A stretch of DNA of 64,000 nucleotides from JALZUR01 sp965205365. Lineage in GTDB: Bacteria > Bdellovibrionota > Bdellovibrionia > Bdellovibrionales > UBA1609. The notes beneath the pieces are model-generated. The model searched no databases and was not told the DNA's origin. It was given only the letters and a program-made list of their open reading frames with translations. The position numbers and the translations under genes were made by a program. This document shows positions 1-8,195 of this stretch, piece after piece; position 1 is the stretch's first letter; the number at the start of each line of letters is the position of its first letter. Where the stretch lies: positions 1 through 64,000 of the forward strand of contig CBDBGT010000007.1 in the NCBI GenBank assembly GCA_965205365.1, given 5' to 3'.

Positions 1-250
1 AATTTAAATCGCAGAACCTGTGGCTTCATGTGCAACAATGCCATGTGTATATAGATTTTCTTTCTTATGTTTATGAATTTTATGTAGGTTGTATTAAGAA
101 AGGTTGCAATAATACTAGAAAAATACAGTATGTTGAATTATACAAAATCGACTCTTCACGGTTAAGGGGGGAGTGAAGATCTTGGGTTAGGTATAGATAT
201 CTTTAGTGGGAAAATAAATGGATTTTTCCGCAGGGTATATACCAGAAACT

Positions 251-1303
251 TTATAAATATTTATCCATAGCAATTAAAGACAGATTCTTTAAAAGCTCTT
301 TTGTATCCATAAAATAGTTTGGATAACTTAGTTTGAGTTTTTTAATGTCTCCAGAGTTTACCAGAACGACATTCATGCTGTTGTCACCTAAATACTTTTT
401 TTCAAGTTGCATATAGGCTTTAGAGGCTTGTTCGATTTTATTTACAGGAAAGCTCTCTATTTTAATAAGGTTTGTTTTAGAATTTAGGGAAATTAGATTG
501 TAGTTACCGGTTCTTCCACCAGAGAATTTAAGAGGTTCAAGTTTATATAAGCCAGTGTAGACGCTAAGTTGTTCTATAACCTGAAGCTCATGAATGAGTT
601 TTTTGGCACGTGTTAATAAGCTTTTTTTAGAAAATCTTTGATGAGACTTCATAAGGGGTGTTTTTTCTTTAAGAGCAAAGATAGAGCTGACTAAGCTGAA
701 AAGTTTAAACCATTTTTTTTCACCATGCCCAGATTTAAAAGAGCTTTCCTGTAGAGTTCCAAAAACCTCAACACCTGTAGCCCAAATGTGTTGTAGGTAT
801 GAGCGCATTTGAATTTCTAAAAATATGCTAGGTGTTTTAGTAAGCTTATAGACTAGATGAACACCTCTATAGCCATCGGCTTTGGGTTTTTCAATATAAT
901 CATCTAGTGAAAAAAGTTCGTGTTTGGTTCTTGATGATCTATAGAGGTTGGTTAGGGAGTAGACATTTTCTGTATTGTCTAAAATGGCTCTCAGGCCTCC
1001 AATATCCTGCATTGTAGAGAGCCTCATGGTTTTGTGAACTTGCAGTTTTAAAACTATTGAGGGAGTTCTTTTAAGGCGCTGGGCTACGATGAACTCTTTA
1101 TTTGGACTGATCTTTTGTGCTCGAGTTTTTAACGTTTTTGTAAAAGAGTTTAAAGGAGCTGCGTGATAGACTCTCCATAAGGAAAGTGTTTTAAGGGCCT
1201 CGCTATAGTTTTTGTCAAAAGCATTGTTAAAGAGTGTTTCTCCGGCTTTATCAACCTTGGTCTTGCTGGGAGATTTCTTGCTTGTTTTTTCCAAAAAAAC
1301 CAC
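251..1303 (-). CDS. RelA/SpoT-domain protein, putative nucleotide pyrophosphokinase
   Basis: Residues 76-182 carry the RelA/SpoT synthetase fold: RLKRTPSI (76-83), MQDIGGLRAI (98-107), a DYI-PK-DGYRGVHL segment (135-150), FLEIQMRS (161-168) and HIWATGVEVFG (172-182). In this family these residues bind GTP and ATP and transfer pyrophosphate, usually making (p)ppGpp. No HD hydrolase, TGS or ACT domain is present, so this is a stand-alone synthetase-type protein. It is longer than typical small alarmone synthetases (about 200-260 aa), and residues 190-350 match nothing I recognise. The longest frame starts at GTG 1303, but a TTG at 1294 lies six bases after GGTGG and may be the true start. It could be a housekeeping alarmone enzyme, a toxin-type synthetase or a phage-defence protein; sequence alone does not decide. 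Confidence 0.75.
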   Translation of the reverse strand: MVFLEKTSKKSPSKTKVDKAGETLFNNAFDKNYSEALKTLSLWRVYHAAPLNSFTKTLKTRAQKISPNKEFIVAQRLKRTPSIVLKLQVHKTMRLSTMQDIGGLRAILDNTENVYSLTNLYRSSRTKHELFSLDDYIEKPKADGYRGVHLVYKLTKTPSIFLEIQMRSYLQHIWATGVEVFGTLQESSFKSGHGEKKWFKLFSLVSSIFALKEKTPLMKSHQRFSKKSLLTRAKKLIHELQVIEQLSVYTGLYKLEPLKFSGGRTGNYNLISLNSKTNLIKIESFPVNKIEQASKAYMQLEKKYLGDNSMNVVLVNSGDIKKLKLSYPNYFMDTKELLKNLSLIAMDKYL

Positions 1304-1439
1304 CTTTTTATCAGTTAAAATACTATAAGTACCTGAAATTGTGTTTATAGTAGATATTTTTACATACTTTTCCTATGTGTTCAAACAGTAGGAAGGCTTT
1401 GCTGATAAGAGTGTTAATCTTGATGTATTTTCCCTTTTT

Positions 1440-3083
1440 TTATATGGAAAGTAAGCTTGTTAAAGTTACACAGGGTTTGCCACAAGCTTTTTTATAGTCT
1501 TCACAGAAAGCAGCAGACCGTAAGAAGTTAGTATCTCCTCGATGGTTATTAGAAAAAACTTTCTTACGTTCACCACTTCCGCTGTTATGAATACCGACTA
1601 AATAAAATTTATTATTTTTTTTAAAAATATAAGGGCTTGAGGATACTCCATTTTCTGATGGACATGAATTTGTTACAGAATAATCGTAACCCCCTCCAAT
1701 TTCACATGGTACATTGACTTTTTGAGGGACATTAAAAATTTTAGCTAAATCTCCACTCTTAAAACGCTCATCAAACTCACCCTCCTCATTGATTACAGGA
1801 GTTTTAGCTTTTTCATCCCACCAAAAACGTGTTTTTCCTCTATAAAGGTAAATATCAATTCCTCCACTATTAGAAGCTTGTTGAATTTCTTTAAGAGAGG
1901 CTGACACTGGAGTAACATAGTGTTTAGAATTGTAATTAAACCCTTTAGAATTTGCATACTTTTTTGCTTCTGATGGTTTTACTTTTATTATTAAATAGTC
2001 AGCAGGGTGCTCATTCCAAGCACTGTGTTCACTTAATCTTTTTCCAAAATATTCAAAGTTTATAGACTCTCCGTTTAAGTATTTTCTTTTAATCATAGGA
2101 AAAGGGTAAATTCTAATTCTATTTCCCTTCTTACTTGCTAAAAACTTTTTTAAAGCTTCTCCTGTATAAGATAAAACATCCTCAGTAATTGCTCCATGTG
2201 CTACAGTTACAAAAACCCCAGGACAAATTTGAGTAGTTACTATACGCCCTTGTGTACTGGACAATATATAAAGTGCTTTAGCTGCATTGTCAGTTGCATT
2301 AGACATGGAATTGTCTCTATCCATAAACCATGCAGCATTTATTGATCTAAAACACGCCATTTCAATTCCATCTTCATTACCAGACTCAAGAGCACTTCTA
2401 CACAAATTCTTTTGAAAATATGTCATTCCATAAAATAGAGAGCCTGAGATGTTTTCATCTAACAAAGCCTCTTTTAAAAGAGCTTTATCTTCTATTAAAG
2501 ATGTTAAATTTCTAGCTATATTTTTACTTTTTATTTTTTTTAAAGTATTTTTATTTTTTATTTTATCTTGAGAGTGAGCTTGTTTAAAATCTTTGTTATT
2601 AATACGTAAAGTGCTTTCTTCTTTTTTTATACTCTTTTTTTTAAGTAAAGACTCTTTAGCACCTTTACTGTCTAAAGCCGCTACTTTTAATGAACCCTTA
2701 GGATTTAATTTATTAACTAAAGCCTCATCCTTAGAACAATGAGTAGATTTTTTACTTTGTAAATGATCATTCGCTTCTTTTATAAAGCTTATATAAGATA
2801 TAAGCTTTTGTGTAATATCTAAAACATTTTCTTCTTTACAAAGAGAAAATGTCTTTTCTGCCATTTTCTCACAACTTGTAAAAAAACTTAAAGCTTTAGT
2901 AAGCTGTCTTTTATCACATGAAGAAGACTTTAAGCTACTTTCTTGTAGCTCTTTTACTTTAGCCATATTACACAGTCCACTGCTGTTTATTTTATCAAAA
3001 GACACTGAGCAAGATTCAGCACCTGCTACAGACGTAGTAAATAAAAATATTAACGATATAAAATTAAATAATGTTGTGAGCAT
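1440..3083 (-). CDS. Secreted trypsin-like serine protease (putative)
   Basis: The 547-aa protein begins with a signal peptide (hydrophobic stretch to about residue 21, then AGA). A Lys/Ser-rich, Cys-containing region of roughly 200 residues follows, then a chymotrypsin-fold domain. Candidate triad: His in FVTVAHG (about residue 295), Asp in HPADYLII (about 360) and Ser in GVSSSPYI (about 479), which replaces the usual GDSGGP. Several Cys pairs suggest disulfides outside the cytoplasm. The Asp and Ser assignments come from motif position only, and the altered serine motif means activity is uncertain. It is followed on the same strand by another secreted Cys-rich protein about 90 bp upstream in coordinates. 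Substrate unknown. Confidence 0.6.
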   Translation of the reverse strand: MLTTLFNFISLIFLFTTSVAGAESCSVSFDKINSSGLCNMAKVKELQESSLKSSSCDKRQLTKALSFFTSCEKMAEKTFSLCKEENVLDITQKLISYISFIKEANDHLQSKKSTHCSKDEALVNKLNPKGSLKVAALDSKGAKESLLKKKSIKKEESTLRINNKDFKQAHSQDKIKNKNTLKKIKSKNIARNLTSLIEDKALLKEALLDENISGSLFYGMTYFQKNLCRSALESGNEDGIEMACFRSINAAWFMDRDNSMSNATDNAAKALYILSSTQGRIVTTQICPGVFVTVAHGAITEDVLSYTGEALKKFLASKKGNRIRIYPFPMIKRKYLNGESINFEYFGKRLSEHSAWNEHPADYLIIKVKPSEAKKYANSKGFNYNSKHYVTPVSASLKEIQQASNSGGIDIYLYRGKTRFWWDEKAKTPVINEEGEFDERFKSGDLAKIFNVPQKVNVPCEIGGGYDYSVTNSCPSENGVSSSPYIFKKNNKFYLVGIHNSGSGERKKVFSNNHRGDTNFLRSAAFCEDYKKACGKPCVTLTSLLSI

Positions 3084-3170
3084 CTGTGTAAATGTAGTCT
3101 TTTTTTAAAAGCTTTACAAAAGTTTCTAATATTCACCTAGACTTAAGCAACAGTAAAATATTAAATTATT

Positions 3171-5333
3171 TTACCAGCCATACTGAGTCTTTATTTTATC
3201 AAAATCATAGGAAGATGCTTTCTCCGGCATATATGTTCGATACCCATAATTTATTTGCTTAAAAATATCTGCTGTCATATCTGGATTTATATCAGTGATA
3301 ATTTTTCCACTTGGAAGAACCATCAATGTTTTACCTCTTTTCCTTGCCTCTACTGCTAAATTTCTTGCTAACCTTCTTCTTTCTGTTTGCTCAGCTAAAT
3401 CTATGGGTACGAATTTACCATCTATAAAAATAAGTGGAATGTCTTTTCCTAATTTATCTTGAGCTTTATTTAATCTTTCAGTAAGGCGCTTTCTACCATA
3501 TATAGCACGGTCCTTTTTATCTATAAATATCTTAGGATTAGAAAAATAAGGCTTTAGGTTTTTATATCCATTAAAAAACTTTCGTGCATCAAAATCTATA
3601 CGATAACGTTCTTTTTCTAGCTTGCTCATCTTTTTATCACTATCCCTTAATTCTTTAAAAATAAGAGCTTGTATGGCCTTTAAAGCAGGAATCTCTTTTA
3701 AAACTTTCTTCCTACCATAGTTTTGAGAAGCAGGGAGTCTAGAATCAAAGATTTTTGAAACAGTGGGTTGATTTGATTTCTTATAGCCAGAACTACTCTC
3801 TTTAAACTCACTATTTAAATTATTTGTTCCACTCAAGCTTCTTACAGACTCTCCTCCAGCATAGCTATTGTTATAGTCTGTTTCTACTCCACGGCCTTCG
3901 CCTAACTCACCACTTAAACCTTTTTCTCCTCCTCTTTCTACAACCTCTTTTGCAAGCTCTTTTAAAACCTCTTCACCACTTGACAATGTATGTGAATCTT
4001 CTTTTTTAGGCCCCTCGCCAAAGGCAACTATACATTTAGCTGCCTCATTTTGTATTCTGCCAAGCTCAGTTTCTAACAACTGAGAACGCCTTATTACACG
4101 ATTATTTATAGCTTCCACTTCATTAGTCTTATGATAGTTTTTATCAATTTTTTGAGTATACTTTACTGAAGTCTCTTTAAAAACCTCTGTCGCTCCAGAC
4201 CCAAACGTAGCAGAACCAACACCAGTTTCAGTAACATCTAAAGAACAACTTCCAAAAAAGTTTACATAAGACCCTAAACACTTATTTACAAGGGCTGTAT
4301 CAATTTCTAGATTTCGTTCAGCCTCTTGTTTTGCTCGCCTACATAACTCACTTGCTCTTCCACTTACTCTATTGCCATTAGATTGAGGAGGAGAAGGGGT
4401 TCTTGAACATTCAAGTTTATAAGTCTTGTAGGCCTCATTACAACTTATAATTGCATTGTATTTTGCTTGATTTAAACGAGTTTTTAAATTCTCTTCTGCT
4501 AACTGATTAGCTTTAAATAAAGCTTTTTGAGTATTTTGATAAATTACATATTTTAAAAAACATGTTAAATAAGGACACGAAGATTCGTTAGCAAAAGCAT
4601 TTTCTTCAGTACACCACTCAGCATCGCCTTCATCATCTAAACGCTCACAGTTTTCTTGATTTTGCCTACTACAAATATTATTTACTTCATCAGGTAAAGT
4701 ATTTAAAGGAACTTTTTTTGTGTGATCACTTTTACAAGCACAAGACATTCTTCCACCTTCTGAAGAAAGACTACCAATAGTACCATGAGGACATTGTGGC
4801 ATTTTACAATGCCACTGCCCTGGAGGTCTTAGTGCTTGAGTCACTTCGCCTCCACGTTCTTTACAGGCTTTCTTTTCCCCAGGCGCTACACAAATATTAT
4901 TTATATCAATGGGTGAAGCATGAAAAGGAACAGGTTTATTACTATCGTTTTCACAGAAACAAAACATCACCCCGTTTAAACCATTAGTAGTACCAGCAGG
5001 GCATTGGCGTAGTGGCATTTTACAATACCACCGTCCTGGAGGTCCTGGTGCTTGAGTCAGTTCACCTCCATGTACATCACAAGCTCTTTTGTCTCCTGGG
5101 CTAAACCCTAAATAATCTGTACCACTATTTTCAAAACTACTAAAACTTGTTTGTCCTATGGAGCGTTGACGTTTTTCATCATAAGTTAAACCAGGAACCT
5201 CTAAGCTTTCTCCTCTAGTGCTTTGTAAATTATGAGAAATTTCTTTATCTGTATTTGGAGGAGGCGCTGCAAATCCAGTCTGAAAAGACGTTAAATAAAT
5301 CAAGAGCAAAAGCCCAATAAAATTTTTTATCAT
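3171..5333 (-). CDS. Secreted Cys-rich repeat protein of unknown function
   Basis: This 720-aa protein starts with a signal peptide (MIKNFIGLLLLIYL, cleavage near TGFAA-PPP). Residues about 80-220 contain two tandem modules of about 72 residues. Each has the order GxKxAC, GGExTQA, PPGxWxCKMP, CPxGT, CxC, NNIC, so it is probably a disulfide-knit extracellular repeat. The middle is rich in charged helices and extra Cys, and the C-terminal 150 residues are basic (many KxR and RKR) with no recognisable enzyme motif. Start chosen at ATG 5333 with GGCTCC just upstream. It lies head-to-tail with the secreted protease at 1440-3083. I do not recognise the family; surface or envelope location is inferred from the signal peptide and Cys content. 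Confidence 0.6.
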   Translation of the reverse strand: MIKNFIGLLLLIYLTSFQTGFAAPPPNTDKEISHNLQSTRGESLEVPGLTYDEKRQRSIGQTSFSSFENSGTDYLGFSPGDKRACDVHGGELTQAPGPPGRWYCKMPLRQCPAGTTNGLNGVMFCFCENDSNKPVPFHASPIDINNICVAPGEKKACKERGGEVTQALRPPGQWHCKMPQCPHGTIGSLSSEGGRMSCACKSDHTKKVPLNTLPDEVNNICSRQNQENCERLDDEGDAEWCTEENAFANESSCPYLTCFLKYVIYQNTQKALFKANQLAEENLKTRLNQAKYNAIISCNEAYKTYKLECSRTPSPPQSNGNRVSGRASELCRRAKQEAERNLEIDTALVNKCLGSYVNFFGSCSLDVTETGVGSATFGSGATEVFKETSVKYTQKIDKNYHKTNEVEAINNRVIRRSQLLETELGRIQNEAAKCIVAFGEGPKKEDSHTLSSGEEVLKELAKEVVERGGEKGLSGELGEGRGVETDYNNSYAGGESVRSLSGTNNLNSEFKESSSGYKKSNQPTVSKIFDSRLPASQNYGRKKVLKEIPALKAIQALIFKELRDSDKKMSKLEKERYRIDFDARKFFNGYKNLKPYFSNPKIFIDKKDRAIYGRKRLTERLNKAQDKLGKDIPLIFIDGKFVPIDLAEQTERRRLARNLAVEARKRGKTLMVLPSGKIITDINPDMTADIFKQINYGYRTYMPEKASSYDFDKIKTQYGW

Positions 5334-5515
5334 GGAGCCTTATCGGTAAAAAATTAAACAAATTTAGTATTTTGTTTAATTAATATTTAGATTATTAATA
5401 ATTAATAATTTTGTTTTTAAAAAAGTGTCTTATAATAATACAATTATAAAACTTAAACTTAAAGGCCATTTAAAAAAAACCTTGCTTAACTAAAGTATCC
5501 GCCACTGCTCTACTA

Positions 5516-6572
5516 ACCTGAGTTCGGCGTTACATTCTTTATAAAATAAGTGTTTAAAGTTTTTGACGCCCTTTGCAATCCCAGAAAACAAAAAAAGCCA
5601 TAAAATCCTTAGTTCAAACAAAAACGCCAATGACGGCAATTTTAAAAAGGAATTTTATGACTCAAGATAAGCTTACCACTGTTTTTTGCGCTGTCGATGA
5701 TTTTTGTATGCATTATGAAAATGTTTATAAAAAACAAGCCTTAGAAAATCGAAAGCCTTTTAGAGGTACGCCCTCAAATCTAGCAATAAGTGAAGTTATA
5801 TCAATTTTAATTCTATTTCACCCATCTGGATTTAGAACCTTCAAGCAATTCTATCTACACTTGAGAGTTTATCACAAAGGGGACTTCCCTTATTTGGTGA
5901 GCTACACAAGATTTGTAGAGCTTATCCCCTCAGCACTCATACCTCTTTGTTCTTTTTTAAAATCACGGTTTGTAAAGTCAACAGGAATCAATTTTATCGA
6001 CTCTACACCTCTGAGAGTATGTAGAAATAAACGCATTAAAAGGAATAAAGTTTTCAAAGACATAGCTGCAGTTGGAAAGTCTACAATGGGTTGGTTTTTT
6101 GGATTTAAACTTCACATTGTCACCAATGAGTTTGGCCATTTGTTATCTGCACAGATTACAGCTGGCAATGTTGATGACAGAAAACCTGTTCCTAAGTTGG
6201 CAGAGGGTTTATGGGGAAAGCTGTTTGCTGATAAAGGTTATATTTCAAAAAAGTTATTTAATGAGCTTTTTGAAAATGGGGTCAAACTGATCACTTCCGT
6301 CAGAAAAGGCATGAAGAATAGGTTGATGGAAATGGAGGATAAAATTCTTTTACGAAAGCGCTCAGTTATTGAGACCATAAATGATCAGCTTAAAAATATT
6401 TCTCAAGTAGAGCACTCTAGACACCGTAGTCCTACAAACGCCATGGTTAATATAATTGCAGGGCTTGTAGCGTATACATTTCAAGAAAAAAAACCAAGAA
6501 TCAACTGGAGCGCAGAAGAACAAAAATTGATAAACACCGCTCTGATAGTAGCTTAGATCGCCGAACTCAGGT
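5516..6572 (+). mobile_element. IS982-family insertion sequence, complete copy 1
   Basis: The 1057-bp element is bounded by inverted repeats ACCTGAGTTCGGCG (5516-5529) and CGCCGAACTCAGGT (6559-6572). The 5-bp direct repeat TACTA is on both sides (5511-5515 and 6573-6577). One transposase fills it. A copy of the same length lies at 21100-22156 and a split one at 22157-23218. Confidence 0.93.
5657..6556 (+). CDS. IS982-family transposase
   Basis: 299-aa DDE transposase. The family core is clear: GINFIDSTPLRVC (first Asp), GKSTMGWFFGFKLH, ITAGNVDDRKPV, LFADKGYISKKLF (second Asp), KRSVIETINDQLKN (Glu) and HSRHRSPTN. ATG 5657 is preferred because AAGGA sits seven bases upstream; an in-frame TTG at 5573 would add 28 residues without family similarity. 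The stop is 16 bp inside the right inverted repeat end. The frame is intact, so the copy may be active. Compared with the copy at 21241-22140 it has Ser rather than Cys in FHPSGF and Val rather than Ala in RVYHK. Confidence 0.93.
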   Translation: MTQDKLTTVFCAVDDFCMHYENVYKKQALENRKPFRGTPSNLAISEVISILILFHPSGFRTFKQFYLHLRVYHKGDFPYLVSYTRFVELIPSALIPLCSFLKSRFVKSTGINFIDSTPLRVCRNKRIKRNKVFKDIAAVGKSTMGWFFGFKLHIVTNEFGHLLSAQITAGNVDDRKPVPKLAEGLWGKLFADKGYISKKLFNELFENGVKLITSVRKGMKNRLMEMEDKILLRKRSVIETINDQLKNISQVEHSRHRSPTNAMVNIIAGLVAYTFQEKKPRINWSAEEQKLINTALIVA

Positions 6573-6990
6573 TACTAATACAACTTTTTAGTAACACTTT
6601 AATGAAAACTTTGTGTTTAAAAAAAAATTATTTTCTAAACTAAAGGCTTTAAGAAAATAGAGTCTTAAATGATTTTTGAAAAAAAAATTTAATGAAAAAA
6701 AAGCCTAAACTTAATCTTTTTAGACCTAAACCAGGACTAAAGGTTAAATTTAAAAAGTATTTAGGTTTCAGAGCCTATCCAATGGGACAAAACTAGCTTT
6801 AAATCTTTATGTCCATTGCCATCAACAGTAATATTAAGAATACCACCAAATTCTAAAAATGAGACAAACTTCATAAGTTCCAGTTTATCCGATATTTAGT
6901 TTCTAGGGTGATACCAGAGAATTGATTACGATTTAGAGATCATAGTTTAAAAGCAGTAAGATGTTTTGTGTATCTATTCATAAAAGCTAT
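6573..6990. other. AT-rich intergenic stretch containing a short gene remnant
   Basis: No intact gene is visible. The left 180 bases are A/T runs. On the minus strand at 6761-6874 a 37-codon frame resembles part of the neighbouring DUF366 protein and is listed separately. Confidence 0.6.
6761..6874 (-). pseudogene. Possible decayed fragment related to DUF366 C-terminal half
   Basis: The 37-codon frame reads FVSFLEFGG, then VDGNGHKDLKL. This resembles LSSLIHFGVNV, then DSKGAP and IGLKDLNVDP in the intact DUF366 gene just downstream at 6991-7542 (same strand). Spacing between the shared blocks is roughly kept. It may be the relic of a tandem duplication or of an older gene end. The match is short, so chance similarity is possible. 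Confidence 0.3.
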
Positions 6991-7542
6991 TTAAACCGAT
7001 TTAACTTTAAAAGACCCTTGATAAATATCATTAAGCTCTTCCTTAAACTTTTTTAAACACAAGGTTATAAAAGCCACAGGATCAACGTTTAAATCTTTAA
7101 GTCCAATTGCTGCTACTGGGGCTCCTTTAGAATCCACATTTACACCAAAATGAATTAAACTCGACAATGAGCTTACTGTTGCAATGGAGACGTTAAGTTT
7201 TTTACCGTCACAATAAACATCATCACCTTTTCTTAAAAAACTCTTATTTGTAAGTGAGACTAAAATATCAATTACTATTTCTGCCATTATTCTTTGAACA
7301 CAAATACCAAAAAAAATATCTTTATGAAAAAATTCACATAGAAAATGAACCATTTTTTTTGATTTTATAAAATCATTTTTCAAACGGTCTTTAGCATCAA
7401 CTAAATCATCTGTTTTAACATCACAAGGCCCTATCCACGATAAAACCCCATCACCTTTTAAGCCATACTCATATAAAAACAGTGATCTTAATTGTGGCCC
7501 TGTATAGGCAAGCTCTTGAGTTAAAAATTTAGTACTAATCAT
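6991..7542 (-). CDS. DUF366 family protein
   Basis: 183 aa, recognised by the DUF366 pattern: YTGPQLRSLFLY near the N-terminus, GDGVLSWIGPCDV, a central helical block, GDDVYCDGKKLNVSIAT, then SLIHFGVNVDSKGAPVAAIG and LNVDP. The ATG overlaps the queC stop by four bases (7539-7542), so it is almost certainly co-translated with queC as the last gene of the queA-to-DUF366 operon. The family is uncharacterised as far as I know. Its place beside QueC in an operon that also holds queA and tgt suggests a role linked to 7-deazaguanine or tRNA modification, which is inference from context only. No membrane segment or signal peptide is seen. Confidence 0.75.
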   Translation of the reverse strand: MISTKFLTQELAYTGPQLRSLFLYEYGLKGDGVLSWIGPCDVKTDDLVDAKDRLKNDFIKSKKMVHFLCEFFHKDIFFGICVQRIMAEIVIDILVSLTNKSFLRKGDDVYCDGKKLNVSIATVSSLSSLIHFGVNVDSKGAPVAAIGLKDLNVDPVAFITLCLKKFKEELNDIYQGSFKVKSV

Positions 7543-8195
7543 AGCCCACTTTCTTTTCTTGCACGCAAATATCTTTTACAAGATTCACAAACTCCACAAA
7601 TCTCTTCCCTGTTTGTATAACAGGGCCATAATTTTTGAAAATTTATATCAAGCTTCTTACCAAGCTTCACAATATCAACTTTTCTAAGACCCACTATTGG
7701 ACTCACCACTCTAACAAGACCTCTTGTGGAAGACTCTAAGGCTTTATTCGTGTCATTAATAAAATCTTTAGAATTATCTGAAAATGTCTGAGCCTCTTCT
7801 AAATTAAAACCTAAAACAATATGGTTAATTTTCTTAGCTTCAGCAATTGATGCTGCGGCATTAATGAAAAGACCATTTCTATTAGGAACCCATACAGCTT
7901 TTGCCGTATTTTTTAAAGCCTCCACACTGTTCATGTCTACAGTATCCCCTTGTGGAATTAAATTCTCAGCTTTATTTAGCGCTGAACTAGACACTTTTCC
8001 TAAAAACTCTAAATTAATTTCTAAAAAACTTGCTCCAACTAAACCTGCAAAGTACCTAGATGCTTTTCTTTCTTTTTCCAATGCTTTTTGACCGTAATTA
8101 AAAAACACAGCATCAATTGATTTGTATTCTCTTTCCGCCCATAAAAGCGACACCGTAGAGTCTAGTCCACCACTTAAACAGATTAGAGCTTTCAT
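7539..8195 (-). CDS. queC: 7-cyano-7-deazaguanine synthase
   Basis: 218-aa cytosolic enzyme that converts 7-carboxy-7-deazaguanine to preQ0 with ATP and ammonia, in the queuosine pathway. The N-terminus MKALICLSGGLDSTVSLLWA holds the ATP-pyrophosphatase loop SGGLDS. VPNRNGLFINAAASIAEA and GFNLEEAQTFSDN match the QueC core. The C-terminal CYTNREEICGVCESCKRY supplies the four zinc-binding Cys. Length is normal. It overlaps recJ by one base and DUF366 by four, consistent with translational coupling. Two later-acting pathway genes, tgt and queA, are in the same operon. Confidence 0.95.
   Translation of the reverse strand: MKALICLSGGLDSTVSLLWAEREYKSIDAVFFNYGQKALEKERKASRYFAGLVGASFLEINLEFLGKVSSSALNKAENLIPQGDTVDMNSVEALKNTAKAVWVPNRNGLFINAAASIAEAKKINHIVLGFNLEEAQTFSDNSKDFINDTNKALESSTRGLVRVVSPIVGLRKVDIVKLGKKLDINFQKLWPCYTNREEICGVCESCKRYLRARKESGL

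Noticed and set aside
1..250. Gene or RNA at the left edge
   Set aside because: Only short frames and a 7-bp hairpin (153-159 with 173-179) are seen; not enough to call anything.
5573..5656. TTG start adding 28 residues to the IS982 transposase
   Set aside because: The ATG at 5657 has AAGGA at proper spacing and matches the family start; the extra residues do not.
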